Source of the DNA: Adineta ricciae
Taxonomy: Eukaryota; Rotifera; Eurotatoria; Adinetida; Adinetidae
DNA: 64,000 nt
Assembly: GCA_905250025.1 (NCBI GenBank)
Contig: CAJNOJ010000320.1
Coordinates: forward strand, 37,657 to 101,656
Reading direction: 5' to 3'
Shown here one piece after another: positions 36,164-47,757 of this stretch; within the stretch, counting starts at the first letter, position 1; each line of letters begins with the position of its first letter. Under the pieces are notes generated by a model that did no database searches, was not told the origin of the DNA, and saw only the letters and a list, made by a program, of their open reading frames with translations. The position numbers and the translations under genes were made by a program.

Positions 36164-36705
36164 TTTTTTAGACGTTCTAGTGTTTCAATATGTCTGTCCC
36201 GATAATCGATTTGCTGATTGACGATCGACGTGTATTTAAATGTTGTTACTTAAACGAATTATTCACATTCACAATAACATGGGAACAAATACATTCTTCT
36301 TTTCTAATCGAGCATGGAACGAAAATTTAACAACACTGATTGCTCCGTCTTTCTGTATCCTGATTCTTTTTCTCCGATTGGCAGTGAAACTCAATGTTTT
36401 CTTTAGTTTTAAATTATTGCGACGTACTTTGCATCTCATTTGTTCACATTGGCATCGAAATCAGCAGTATTTGTCTACTTTCAAGATTATTTTTGCAACA
36501 TGTTTTACTCTCTAGAAGAAAACATGACAACGTCAAAATACGTTCGTTCACATGATAAAAATTTTTATTCTTTCAAAGAAAAATACTTTTAACGACAAAC
36601 ATGTCAAACAAAAACTGTTTCAACCACGAAAAGAACAGTCTGTTTACGCAAATAGATCTAGAAAAACGAAGACACGCAGTACACTCCTATGTTAAATATT
36701 TTATT
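36164..36705. other. Intergenic, no gene recognised
   Basis: This is the upstream flank of the low-complexity gene and the downstream flank of the coiled-coil gene. Nothing is recognised. Confidence 0.4.
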
Positions 36706-38706
36706 TTATTCTGAATGATTTGTGTTTTGCCACCAATGCAATTTTGGAAGATCTTGTGGCTCACCATCGATCATTCGAATCATTATTGCACAACAGATGA
36801 TATTCTCCTGAATACATTCTTGTGAAGCTTGATTCAATGGTAGAATCCATTCGAGTTGATCATTCGAAAAGTTTTCATCGATTTGTTTCGTTTTTGCACT
36901 TGGTTGAAGTAAGATTTCCGATGTTGGTTTGTTGAAGACATCCGGATTCACTCGACATTGAAAAACTAATTGATAATATTGATTTGCCATGTTTCTCCAC
37001 ATATGAGTGTATTTCGGATGAGCACAATATTCGATACTTGGTGAAAAATGAATATTTTGTCGATTTCGTGAAATATTCGATCGTTGAGTTGACACACGCA
37101 TTGCGGTCGTTAAGATAAATGGAGCATAGAAACCTCGACAACCATGGTAAACAATCGGCCATTTCGTTTCGACCTGAGAATTGGAGTGAACTGATTGAAT
37201 AGAAAAACGTTTCCAACCTAAATGATCGAATAGAGTTGCGTTTTTCGAAGAAAAAGAAAGCGTGTAAACAACCTTCCGGACAAAGAGAATCGTTATCACT
37301 CAGAGCAATCAGGTCAAGCAAAATATTTTCAACAGATTTATTTATAAATGGTGCGTCCGATTTGTAATTGATGAGACGTTTTTCAATAGATAAACAATAT
37401 TGCCCAAAGCTAATGGACTGTACTTGACAATCCAATCTCTGGGTAGAGTTTTCAACAGCTTGAACAATCCTTAATGATTCTCTGGAATTGTTCAATTGTT
37501 GACTAATCATTTGATGATAAGTTGGATGAATAGCGATGTAAAGAATAGTACTTCCTTGTTCGACACGTTCGATTGTGAATGTTTCATCAGGTAAATTGAG
37601 GAATTGAGAAAGATTTAAACAAAATTGTTGTTGAATTGAATGTTTGTTTAGAGTCCATCTTGTGTAATTATCTTCGAGGCGAATAATCAATGAATTATCT
37701 AGAAGAATTATTGAAAATTATGAAAGGAAAATTTTTGAATTTTACTTTCTGCTTCATTGTTTCTGTCCATTAGAATTGGCAAAACGCGATTTTGATGAAA
37801 TATTTTTCTAAATTTTTTATTCAATTGAAATTCATTTGTTGTATTTACACATAATTGACCAAGAGCATTGATTAATTCAAAAATTCTTCTTTGTTGTTCA
37901 GCCAGTTGTTCTTCGAACTCTTCTTCTATTCGGCGGATTAAATATTCTTCTCGATTAAATCTCCTTACACATCGATTTTCCACGTACGACTGAACAAACT
38001 GCAAAGAAGTTGTTGAATCAGTCATTCGATAAAGTGAATCCAGAATTTGTTTGCTCAAGATCGAATCTTCATCCATTTGATGGATAAATTGACTAATAAG
38101 TTTGTAACGTGCGTTCCAAAGACTCACACATTCGTTGATTGTTTGCATAAGAAAAGTTTGAGCAGAGAAAACGCTTAAATCTCCTAATTCATTAAATTTT
38201 CCGACCATTCGATTGAGCTCATTAGCATATCCGTAATGTTGTCTCAGCCATTGAACAATTCGATTGCGATGGTCGTGATAGTTGTTGGAATCGATGATGT
38301 TAAATAAATGAGTTAATTCACTGTCGATTTGTGCGATTTGTTGACGAATTTTTGTGATTGCAGCACGTATTTCTTCGCTATCTTCTCGATTTTCGTTTCG
38401 TGTCGATGATACTTGAACGATAGTTTCGACGTCATTACGAATAAGTTGAAGCGCATGAAAGAATTCTTCTTCGATTATCTGACGTGTTTTGTTGATTTTC
38501 GAGTTATTTTCGTCAAGATCTTGAGAAAATTGTTTGGCCAACAACGTTTCTTGTTGATGTTTAAGATCATTGTCATGCTGCGAAGTTTCCGCATCGTATG
38601 TTCGTTTCCTTTCAAGATTTCGTTCGATTTGAGTAAGTTTTTTCAGACTATCCGATAATTGATCATCTGCAAAGCGTTTTAGACAAAAATCTAAATTTCC
38701 ATCCAT
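36706..38706 (-). CDS. Coiled-coil protein with C-terminal ART/PARP-fold-like domain
   Basis: Three exons (37746-38706, 37273-37698, 36706-37217) with clean junctions give 632 residues. Residues 1-320 are charged and helical (ERNLERKRTYDAETSQHDND; LIRRIEEEFEEQLAEQQRR), predicting coiled coil. The C-terminal part contains WPIVYHGCRGFYAPFI, then NIHFSPSIEYCAHPKYT, then YYQLVFQCRVNPDVF. This order (His-Gly, then a FSPS..Y block, then a beta-strand with a carboxyl-side partner) recalls the H-Y-E layout of ADP-ribosyltransferase folds and of WPV.YHGT domains fused to ubiquitin-ligase-like proteins. Catalysis is uncertain, because the third key residue cannot be fixed by eye. It may modify or sense proteins in the cytosol. 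Confidence 0.7.
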
Positions 38707-39109
38707 GAATAACAGAACAATTCTCCGCGAAAGACGGTTATTTGCACAACGACAGAGTTTGAAGAAGTGTCTGTTAAATGAAGTAATTCACTCGTATCTG
38801 TCGGGGGTGTTTTTGTTTTATCTTTATATGAAAGAATGTAAAAAATGTTTGGATTTAAGTAAATAAATATGCTTTATAGGTAACGCAAAAAAATTAGGAC
38901 ACTAATTTATTAAGTCAAAATGATATGCGCCGTTTTTGTTCGTTCGATGGATTAATTTGAAGAAAACTTCGTTTGTTTCAAAAGAAGATGTTGAAAAACA
39001 ATGTAGTCTCGTTTGCTGAGTTATAAAACATCATAAACCACGTCAAAGATTGTTAAGATATAAATCATATGTAACGATAACGATGATGGTTGTTTTGAAT
39101 GTTTGATAC

Positions 39110-40057
39110 TCACGATGCAATTTGAAGTGTATTTCTTTTAGTTGGAAAAAGAAATTGTGGGAAAATTCTTCGAAAATTTCTTTCCCAGCAGATCATTATC
39201 ATAAATTCTTGTCGAAATTCATCGAATGTAATGAGAAAAAGTGGAAACGACAAAATATGATAAGTAAAAAGCATTGCGTCCAATGCGAGAAGGACATTTT
39301 CATCGATTGAATTAACGAAAAATGCAAAACCGATCGTTGCCGGAATTGTCATTATCATAAAAAGAAACGTCGTTATTATTGATGTGATCGACACAGTTCG
39401 ATGATGAATACGTGAATTCTGAAGTGTAGTTTGTTGTCGTATACGAATCAATCGATAAATCACTCCACTATTCAAAGTAATCATTAAAACAAACGGAACG
39501 CAATTATACATAACTAAATTCACCCAATCCCATATCGGAGTGATTTGATATGATCTAGCGTTGACATTAATCAATCCATCTACTTCGTAATAACATGCCA
39601 ATACTGGAAGATGAATATTAAGTAAAACAAAAAAACTGATAACACACGAAATCATAATCAGAGCATTTCTCGATCGGCTGAACCAAGTTCGATGTAGACG
39701 AGTTAATGATACATATCGATCAAGGGATATTAAAACTCTTAACCAAGCTGATGTTTGAGGAGTGAAGTAATTAAGAAACCAAGCGAATTTACATGAAGCA
39801 GTTGTGACTGTGTAAAGAGTGAAACCGTAGATTGGTTTGGTATAATGATCGAAATTCCATCCGAATAACATAAAAACGTCAATGATAACAAATGTTCGTA
39901 TGTAGATCAAGGCCGGTCGTTCTTTTAGATTAAGAAATTTTGGACGACAAAGAATAAAAAATGTTAAAACATTTAAAAGAGTACCGATGAACATTAAACT
40001 TAGAGAATAGTACGCAATTAGAAGTGAAGATATATTTGCTTTCGTGCTATTTGTCAT
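39110..40057 (-). CDS. Rhodopsin-like (class A) orphan G-protein-coupled receptor
   Basis: Intronless ORF of 315 residues from the ATG at 40057 (MTNSTKANISS, with N-glycosylation sites NST and NIS). Seven hydrophobic segments are visible, beginning with LIAYYSLSLMFIGTLLNVLTFFILC. TM3 ends in SLDRYVSL, the DRY motif used for G-protein coupling. The loop before TM6 is basic (RLIRIRQQTTLQNSRIHHR). TM7 (SFPLFLITFDEFRQEF) lacks a canonical NPxxY. The short C-tail is basic. This style matches the large family of small peptide-type 7TM receptors expanded in lophotrochozoans. The ligand is unknown. An in-frame TTG lies upstream, but the ATG before the glycosylation sites is the better start. Confidence 0.85.
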   Translation of the reverse strand: MTNSTKANISSLLIAYYSLSLMFIGTLLNVLTFFILCRPKFLNLKERPALIYIRTFVIIDVFMLFGWNFDHYTKPIYGFTLYTVTTASCKFAWFLNYFTPQTSAWLRVLISLDRYVSLTRLHRTWFSRSRNALIMISCVISFFVLLNIHLPVLACYYEVDGLINVNARSYQITPIWDWVNLVMYNCVPFVLMITLNSGVIYRLIRIRQQTTLQNSRIHHRTVSITSIITTFLFMIMTIPATIGFAFFVNSIDENVLLALDAMLFTYHILSFPLFLITFDEFRQEFMIMICWERNFRRIFPQFLFPTKRNTLQIAS

Positions 40058-40717
40058 GATGACTTGAAGCAACTAGCAAATGTTGAAAGATTTCTAAAAA
40101 AAACCATGTGGGCGAGAAACAACCTGATTAATTATTACGAGAAGGAAAGTCGTGCTGTAATCAGATCGGGAATCTACCGAATTAATAGATTAATCAGTGC
40201 TCTTTTCCAAGAAGGGAATGCTTTGTCGTTGAAATGTGTATTCTTTCTTCCTATTGAATTACAATTTACTTCTCTTATAGGTAAATATATCGTATGAACG
40301 TAATCCAAGGACATAGGGACAAGAAGAATTTTACTAGTAAATTATCAACAGATATTCCAATAGTACTCCATGTACGTAACAAAAATCTGCTGTTTTTTCT
40401 CATAATGCTTATGAAAAACATACAACGATTCATTGAACTATGATCGATTTTGTTCTCATTCAATGTAATCTTACTATTTAAAGTTATGACATGTGGTTCA
40501 TCGTTTGGTTATCTTTTTCAAGGATGACGTGTTACCATGATGAAACAACACGTATGACTAGTTCCACGACTTTTAAACCCTTTCCAATACCTTTGCGGAC
40601 AGAAATTCTTTCCGTTCGTACTCTTATCATTATTGACATCCGTATAAATATGGAGAACACAGCGGTAGAAGCAATTTTCGTTCTTTTTTTCTTTGCTTTC
40701 TATTGTCAATACACACC
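40058..40717. promoter_or_regulatory. Divergent region between the GPCR and P450 genes
   Basis: The genes are transcribed apart from here. No specific motif was found; the ORFs within it look random. Confidence 0.35.
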
Positions 40718-42426
40718 ATGTGGTCTATTCTATTGACGTCTGCCATATTATTGTACTTCATATACCGTTTACTGAAATTTTGGATTTTCGATCCCAAACG
40801 AATCCATGATGATTTAGCATCCCAGGGTATTCCAGGTCAATATATTCCAATTTTTGGAGAAATTCTTAGTATTCGTCGTGCTGCGGAAAGAGGCGACCCA
40901 CTTTCTCATTTACGATTATTACGAGAAAAATACGGTCCATATTATCGGTCTTCATTCGGTCCAATTGCTCGTTTATCAACGAGTGATCCCGGATTAATCC
41001 AAGGTATATTGAAAAGCAATGCGCGTTGTTATCACAAATCAAACCTGATGCAAATGATCTTGGGCACATTGCTAGGCCACGATAGTCTTTTAATGGCAGA
41101 AGATAATGTTCACAGTCAACATCGCCGTTTGATCGCGCCTGTTTTTCAACATCAAAATATCAATTCAATGATTTCGTTAATGATCGAAAAAACATCGAAC
41201 TATATCGAAAAATGGCAGAATAATCTACGAGAAACTGCTCCGAAAGATTTTGTAGTGGACATGCACGCTGAAATGGCACGCTTAACATTGGATATTGTCA
41301 CGGGATGTGTATTCGGTGATGGATTAATGGGAAATAATCACGCACGAAAGATCATCTATGACAATGTCACAACAACACTAGCAGATGTTGAAAAACGAAT
41401 ACATAACATGATTGCGATCATACCGATTGTTAATCGCTTACCTTTACCAAGTAAACAGCGGATTGATAAGTCGAAACGCGATGTTCGAATTGTTATTCAA
41501 CAAATTATTGATGACAGAAAACAAGGTTTAACCAAATCTTCTTGTAAAGGTTGAAGTTCCACATTTTCTTATCGAAATATGCGAATTATTGTTTCATTTA
41601 GGACCTGATCTTCTTGATTTGATCTTAGCAGCACGTGATGACGATAAAATAAGTAAATTTACCGACAAAGAAATCTACGAAGAAACTCTCACCTTCAGTA
41701 AATCATTCACATTTGAAGAAAACTTTCGATCAAAATATCTTTAGTCATTGCTGGCCATGAGACAACATCGAATCTGATGGTTTGGACATTTTACAACTTA
41801 GCGAACAATCCCGATGTGTATCAACGATTAGAAAGTGAAATCGATTCAGTATTGGATGAAAATGAAGAGATCTCGATTTCTACACTTTCACTGTTGACGT
41901 ACACAGAAGCTGTTTTGAAAGAATCTCTTCGATTACATCAACCTGTGCCGACACTTGTTCGAAAAGTAGTAGAAGATAACACATTGACTGCCAGTGATGG
42001 AAAGCAAATTCATATCAAGAAGGGTACCGATATTCTTATCGATATATACGGTCTTCATCAGTAAGAATAGAAAGGCGGAGATTTCATTTTCATATCTGTC
42101 GCTTTCTGTAAAAAGCTCGGAATTGTATTGGTCGGAGCCAATGAAATTCGATCCATCAAGATTCACTGGACGTCATGCGGATACACTTCTACCGTTTTCT
42201 GCTGGGCCTCGTTCATGTATTGGCCAAAATTTCGCCATGTTAGAAGCAAAAGTAATGTTGGCGATGCTCGTAAAACATTTTCATTTCGAACTCGTACCGG
42301 GACAAAAGCACGTTCCGGAAATTGTAATTACAATGAGGTAAATTCATCATTTGACTCATTAGTAAATGATTCATTGATTTTTATAGGCCGAAATATGGTA
42401 TGTGGACAAAATTATCATTACGATGA
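40718..42426 (+). CDS. Microsomal cytochrome P450 (CYP)
   Basis: Five exons are joined by short introns: 40718 to about 41550, about 41602-41697, about 41744-42059, about 42115-42338 and about 42388-42426. The start ATG opens a hydrophobic anchor (MWSILLTSAILLYFIYRLLKF) that places it in the ER membrane. P450 landmarks are all present: the helix C WxxxR counterpart (HSQHRRLIAPVF), I-helix oxygen-binding AGHETTS, K-helix ExxR (KESLRLHQPVP), the PERF-region equivalent FDPSRF, and the haem loop FSAGPRSCIG with its Cys ligand. It catalyses haem-dependent mono-oxygenation with NADPH-P450 reductase. The style is close to CYP4/CYP46-type enzymes, but clan and substrate cannot be set from sequence alone. 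Confidence 0.9.
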
Positions 42427-42641
42427 TAACGATCAACTATAAACATTGAATTTTCTATGCCAAAGTTTTTGAAACGTGTTAACTAATAAATCTTTTTCAT
42501 TGAAACGCTTGAAGGCAGGGTGGGCGTTCGCATTGACTTCGAGCGATATCTAGTGAATATAGATGTGGATAGTTCAACCGATGAAGAAAGACATTTGAGA
42601 AAACGAACGAAACATTTCGCGTTTTACATTGTGGAGGAAAT

Positions 42642-45600
42642 ATGAGCAAATCTTCATCAGATGAAACTCCTGACTTGTCACTCGAAGAAGAAACATTAGA
42701 TTCTTATTCATTAGTTTTCGATAAAGTCAAACAGAACTTCTCCACCAGTTCAGAAGTTTCATTCGCGAAACATATTTTGTCGCCGATTGATCAGAACCAA
42801 ACGATCATCAAAGAAACAGCACCAAAATTCAATCCATTTCTCTTATTATTCGTACAAGATGACGAAGTCTTAAATTCAGTAAGGCTGACATTCTTCCAAA
42901 CGAGATCAATCTTATCTTTACTAATTCAGAATGAAATCAATCATATTCCATCATTGAATATCAAATCAAACGGTAAACACACAAAACACATTCGCTCATG
43001 ATTGGATTGCTATTTCGTTTTTCAGAACACGTGAGTATTGGACAAGGTCTATTAGTCGAAGAATCAATAGCTGTTTTTGATCAAGATCAAATAAAAAGGT
43101 AAAGCAGAAATGACGTCCTAAGCATTTCTCTTCCGCGAATAATTTTGTATTTTTTTCCTTTCTGTCGATCGATTGGACATCATCTGTACTTGCTTTTCTC
43201 GTTGTAAATTGCTTCGCTATGCCCTCGCGCTCCCATTCGCATGATATAATTTCCCTTCTCTTTTTTCTTCTCGTCATTTTTCTCTCTCGGTTTGTCGTCG
43301 TTGTACATCCATTCATATAGACGCGAACATTTATATATATATATATATACGCGCAGACACAAACATTCAAAACATTCATACTAACTGTATGTGTGTGAAC
43401 TCGCCTCGTCAGTATATCTTGTGATTATTTCTTCTTATCGTCGAACGAGAATATTTCTTTCGTATGAGAATGATTATTTGAATTTGAAGAAATGTTGAAA
43501 CATATTGGTCATTCCCAACACGCTAAGCTTCATACATTCGAAGATTTTTATCGCGATAGTTCGAAACCTATTAAAACACGTTTGCCAACAAATGAGTCAA
43601 CATCAACAAATAATTGTTCTCCAACATCTCCATGTTCACCCAACAGCAATTCATATACATTTTACAATATTTTCTCAGATTTCAAGACAACAATGACACC
43701 GGATGTCGTACCTGAAGAAGATGAAGAAACAGAAGAAGAAGAAAATAAAAGCTCTCCTCCACCATCAACTCCTCCATCAGCTGTTTTCTATCTCGAAGAT
43801 GATCATCCCCATCATTCTCAACCCTCCTCCTCATCGTCTCCACATTGGCCATCGTTAATTCTCAATCGTTTTCGTCATGCCAATCATCATCATGGAATAA
43901 TCAAGCAAAATTCAGTTAACGAAAATCAAATGAGCGTAACCAAATTACGCAAAACAGATTCAATCGATTCTTCATTTCCTAAGCATCGTTTTCTCAAACG
44001 TTCACAAACTATCAATCATACGGATAGTTTAGCCGATAAAAAATGCACAAACGATGATTTCCCTGAACTGTCTTTACCAACGCAGAACAATATCGTGAAA
44101 AAACATCGCTCATTTGTTTCTATGTTGCATCTCTTTCACCATCAACATCAAACATCAGCATCGAAAAAACACCCCGATCGATCGAATTCAACTGGAACGC
44201 TTGATATAGAAAAAGTGGCTGTTAATTCCAATGATTTTTCACAATCAAAAGTCGTTAAACAAAAAACTCTCCTATCAACAAGTTTTGACGAACACAATTC
44301 TCCAGTGAAAAAGTCGCCTTCGACACCAATTTTACCCAAGTTAGCCTCGTTCTTTCACCGCCATCATCTCTCTGAACAACATAAATATCGCGTGGGAAAT
44401 CTGAAAGCACGTCTTCATCATCGACGAAATTCTCCTCCATTGACAAATACAGCACCGAAATTTCAATGTCAAATATCCAATGAATTGATAGAAGAAATCA
44501 AGAAATTAGAAGATGAACAATGCATCGATCAAGATTACATGCAGTATCCACGTCCTGCGAAACCGGTGGTTATGAAACGTGTTCATACATGGCATAATTC
44601 ATTTGACTTACGACCAGTCGATCAGTGCCTTGAATATTAATTTTCTTTTCTCTTTTTTTTGTGCCTTTCTCGTGCATGTGTTTAAATTTAATAATATAAA
44701 AATACGAATCTTTTCTCTATGTAGAAACTCGTTAAAATCTCAACGAACGATTCGCAAAAGTGACGAGGAAAATGATGAAGCGTTTGAGAAATGTAACTGA
44801 TCTGGTTTTTTTTTTCAAGGAATTGCTTGGATTTTGATTTGATTATTGAATAGTTTTACAAGAACATCGAACATCGAAGAAGGAAGAAAAATCACCGGTT
44901 GCAGAGAAACGAAGAAAACGAAATAGGTGTTGTTTGATTACAAGATTTTCTATAGGCTTATTGACAAATTTGTTTTTAGTTTGAAAAATTTTATTTGTGA
45001 TTCATCATCTTCATCGGAAGAAGAAGAAGAAGATCCAACTGGGTTTTATCGGAAAGTAAATCGAATCATCGACAAAGATTTATCATGGAGACAGTGAGAT
45101 TCATTATAAAAGGATTAATATCATTCAAAGATTTGTCTTTTGTTAGAGAGGATGATTACGAAACTTCAGACGGATCATCAGCTTCTTCATCCTCTTCCTC
45201 CTCCTCCTCCTACGACGACGAAGAAGATGATGAAGAAGAAAATGAAATTCGATCACGAAAAACCAAGAAAATTGCGGTAACTTTTCTTGAATCACTTTCA
45301 AATTATGTTCCATTTGAAGACAAACATACCGATGCGAAACAGTACGTTCTGCTCTCTCTTTTCCTACAAAGATTTGTTTTCTCTTCTGTAGATATTTTAC
45401 TAAAACAGGTTTTAAAAACAAAAACAAACGTCAAGAATTAGCTGATAAATTGTTTTCCATGTTCGACCGAGATGTTTTCTCGTCCAAAGTAAAGAAAAAG
45501 CAACTCTTCTATCAAAACTCAATCCAACAAATCCGATTTAGTTGTCAGAGAACGTAACGACTGTCTGGAGTGGTCGTTTGACAGCAACAGCTGGTCACTG

Positions 45601-46261
45601 TACAACTCGACGCACATCTCAAACAGCGATTATTACACTTTCAAACAAAGTTTGTGATTCGCCTGGTATGTTAATCAAGTGGAAAATTCTCTCGTAATGA
45701 TTTTATTTAGAACGTTGTCGCGATACACTTTTGCATGAAATGTGCCATGCAGCAGTTTCTCTCATCGATGGGAAAATGAACGAAGGGCACGGACCGTTAT
45801 GGCGAAAATGGACTCGCAAAGCTGAACAACATTATCCTTATTTACCAGCGATATCAGTGAAACATACATACGATATCGCTTATAAGTTTGTCTATCGATG
45901 TACCAAATGCCAATATGAGTGAGAAAATTGAAAATGGAACAATCGTTTTGATGGATGTCTTTCTTTCTTCAGAGTTCAACGTCATTCGAAATCACTTGAT
46001 ATCGAAATGGATTTTTGTGGAAAATGTATGGGAAAATTTGAATTATTGGTCAATAATACAAAGACGAACGAAGTGCAAACACCAAAGAAAACTTTAACTC
46101 GATATAATTTGTTTATTAAAGAACATTTTCAAACAATGAAACAAGCACAGCCACATTTATCTACCCCACAATTAATGAAACATCTAAGTCAAGAATATAA
46201 AAAATCTTTACAACAACAACCTGAAATTGATTTACCAGACTTTGAAAAATTGAAAATCTAA
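42642..46261 (+). CDS. GCNA: GCNA/ACRC-like SprT metalloprotease with acidic N-terminus and HMG-like tail
   Basis: Eleven exons (42642-42878, 42930-42972, 43026-43098, 44725-44792, 44854-44926, 44980-45055, 45091-45341, 45392-45488, 45542-45665, 45711-45918, 45973-46261) give an open frame of 433 residues. The first half is disordered and acidic, with Ser/Glu/Asp runs. The SprT domain follows (ELADKLFSMFDRDVF; LSNKVCDSPERCRDTL), with the zinc site HEMCH at residues 277-281 and a third His at 295. Next is a zinc ribbon (RCTKC ... CGKC) and an HMG-box-like end (LTRYNLFIKEHFQTMKQ). GCNA clears DNA-protein crosslinks in germ cells and early embryos. The 1.6-kb intron 43099-44724 holds another gene on the same strand. 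The intron at 45056-45090 is only 35 nt and is the least certain junction. Confidence 0.85.
43332..43350. repeat. (TA)n microsatellite
   Basis: A short perfect TA dinucleotide run lies within the large GCNA intron, upstream of the nested gene. Confidence 0.8.
43492..44640 (+). CDS. Intronless Ser/His-rich disordered protein nested in a GCNA intron
   Basis: ORF of 382 residues with an ATG start and its own upstream AT-rich region, wholly inside the GCNA intron and on the same strand. Composition is Ser, His, Pro and Lys-rich with low-complexity blocks (EEDEETEEEENKSSPPPSTP, HPHHSQPSSSSSPHWPS). There are recurring basic-Ser motifs (RKTDSIDSS, KRSQTINHTDS, KKSPSTPILP) that look like phosphorylation or 14-3-3 sites. 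A better-structured C-terminus reads SNELIEEIKKLEDEQ, then VVMKRVHTWHNSF. There is no signal peptide, membrane segment or recognised domain. Function is unknown; an adaptor in kinase signalling would fit the composition. It has no introns while its host gene has ten, which suggests retroposition or recent origin. Confidence 0.65.
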   Translation: MLKHIGHSQHAKLHTFEDFYRDSSKPIKTRLPTNESTSTNNCSPTSPCSPNSNSYTFYNIFSDFKTTMTPDVVPEEDEETEEEENKSSPPPSTPPSAVFYLEDDHPHHSQPSSSSSPHWPSLILNRFRHANHHHGIIKQNSVNENQMSVTKLRKTDSIDSSFPKHRFLKRSQTINHTDSLADKKCTNDDFPELSLPTQNNIVKKHRSFVSMLHLFHHQHQTSASKKHPDRSNSTGTLDIEKVAVNSNDFSQSKVVKQKTLLSTSFDEHNSPVKKSPSTPILPKLASFFHRHHLSEQHKYRVGNLKARLHHRRNSPPLTNTAPKFQCQISNELIEEIKKLEDEQCIDQDYMQYPRPAKPVVMKRVHTWHNSFDLRPVDQCLEY

Positions 46262-46459
46262 TTTGTCTCTTAGAATGTAATAATTCTTCTTATGAAATTC
46301 AATAAAAGATCAAATTCAAACTCATACGATAGATGTCAGATGTCGAAGAAAAAGACAACGCATATAAAAAGTCTCATTGTCTTGACAACATGTGCAAGAA
46401 TGTCTTTTGTTTTCTTTTCAATATCGATTGCACATTCTCGATTGTTTTTGTTTTTCAAC

Positions 46460-47392
46460 ATGTCTTTAGCAAGGAACAGACAGAGTCCACCGCCTGAGCA
46501 ATTATGGAAATCTTGGGATCGGAAAGCGCGCAAACAAGGCCTCCATGCAACGGTCTATTCAGCTGATGGATCACAATATAAAGGAGATTGGCAGAAAGAT
46601 AAAAGACACGGTGAGATTAGCGAGAAACGCCGAGAAATTCGTACTAAGTTTTCATTTCGCATAGAATAGGTAAAGGTGTTTATGTGTGGAAATCAACAGG
46701 AGACTTTTACGAGGGAGATTTTGCTAACGGAACGCGAACTGGTTTTGGAACACTAACTGTTAAAGATGCGAATGGAAAATTTCAACGACAATATGCAGGT
46801 GGATGGAAAAATGATAAGAAACATGTAAGACAAATTTGTCCAACAGAGAACTTTCAGATCGATCTGATGTGAGTAGGGCTATGGAAATCTATTCTTTTCG
46901 GACAATGAACATTATGAAGGTGAATTCTATGCTGATAAACGAAATGGTTGGGGAAGAATGTTTTATGCTGATGGATCAACTTATGAAGGACAATGGCTTA
47001 ATGATAAGCGACACGGAACTGGAATGTTACGTTTACGTAATACGAACAATGAGATACGAGGAGAAAATTTTGATTGATTTCTGTTTTTTAGCGAATGATA
47101 ATCGTTATGAAGGCGAATGGCGTGACAATAAGAAACATGGACAAGGTAAATTCTTTTATGTTACTCGTGGACAACTTATGGAAGGTTTATGGGTTGATGA
47201 TATCTGTAAAGCAAGTGAAATGAAAGACTTTGGACGCGATCAAGCCATTATACCAACTCCGTATCCGATTCCTGATGTAAGAATCTTGTTTTTTTCTTGA
47301 ATTTATCCATTCGTATATTTTAGTTATCATTGGCTAATCCAGATGAAGTTTTGACTGAAGCAAAAGAATCATTTACAGAGACAGATGGATAA
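46460..47392 (+). CDS. MORN3: MORN repeat-containing protein 3
   Basis: Exons spliced at about 46609, 46671, 46824, 46872, 47036, 47092, 47275 and 47324 give about 235 residues. The order matches vertebrate MORN3: an N-terminal block (PEQLWKSWDRKARKQGLHA), then seven MORN repeats of the form YxGxWxxxKxHGxG (YKGDWQKDKRHGKGVY, YEGEFYADKRNGWGRMFY, YEGQWLNDKRHGTGMLRL, YEGEWRDNKKHGQGKFF). The tail is characteristic (MKDFGRDQAIIPTPYPIPD). MORN3 is a cilium/sperm-associated scaffold, in mammals linked to the acrosome and manchette. In a bdelloid it more likely serves motile cilia. It starts 198 bp after GCNA on the same strand; nothing shows co-transcription. Confidence 0.92.
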
Positions 47393-47757
47393 AGAATCTA
47401 TACATATTTGATTGTATTTTGTATTTTCCGAGACTTTTATATATTAAAGAGAGTCATTTATTTTATTGATTAAGTCTTCTCACAGCGAATAAATGAGAGG
47501 GTATTCGTTTCAAATGTCATTACAAAGAGAACTGTCCAATTCTCTTGTGCATTGTAGCTTTGTCATGGTATTTTACAAACAATCTTGAATAATAATTGAT
47601 GTTTTGTTTAAATGATCGATTGGAACTTTTAGTTCTTTGTAGAATGAATCATGTAATATAAGACAAACAAATAAACGATGAAAAGAATTACTTCAAACAG
47701 GCAAAGATTTTCATCATATTTCTTTGCATTGCAAACATTGTATGGACGTTTTATGAC
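47393..47757. other. Intergenic, no gene recognised
   Basis: This is the 3' flank of MORN3, with attaaa-type poly(A)-like words shortly after the stop. Nothing else is seen. Confidence 0.4.
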
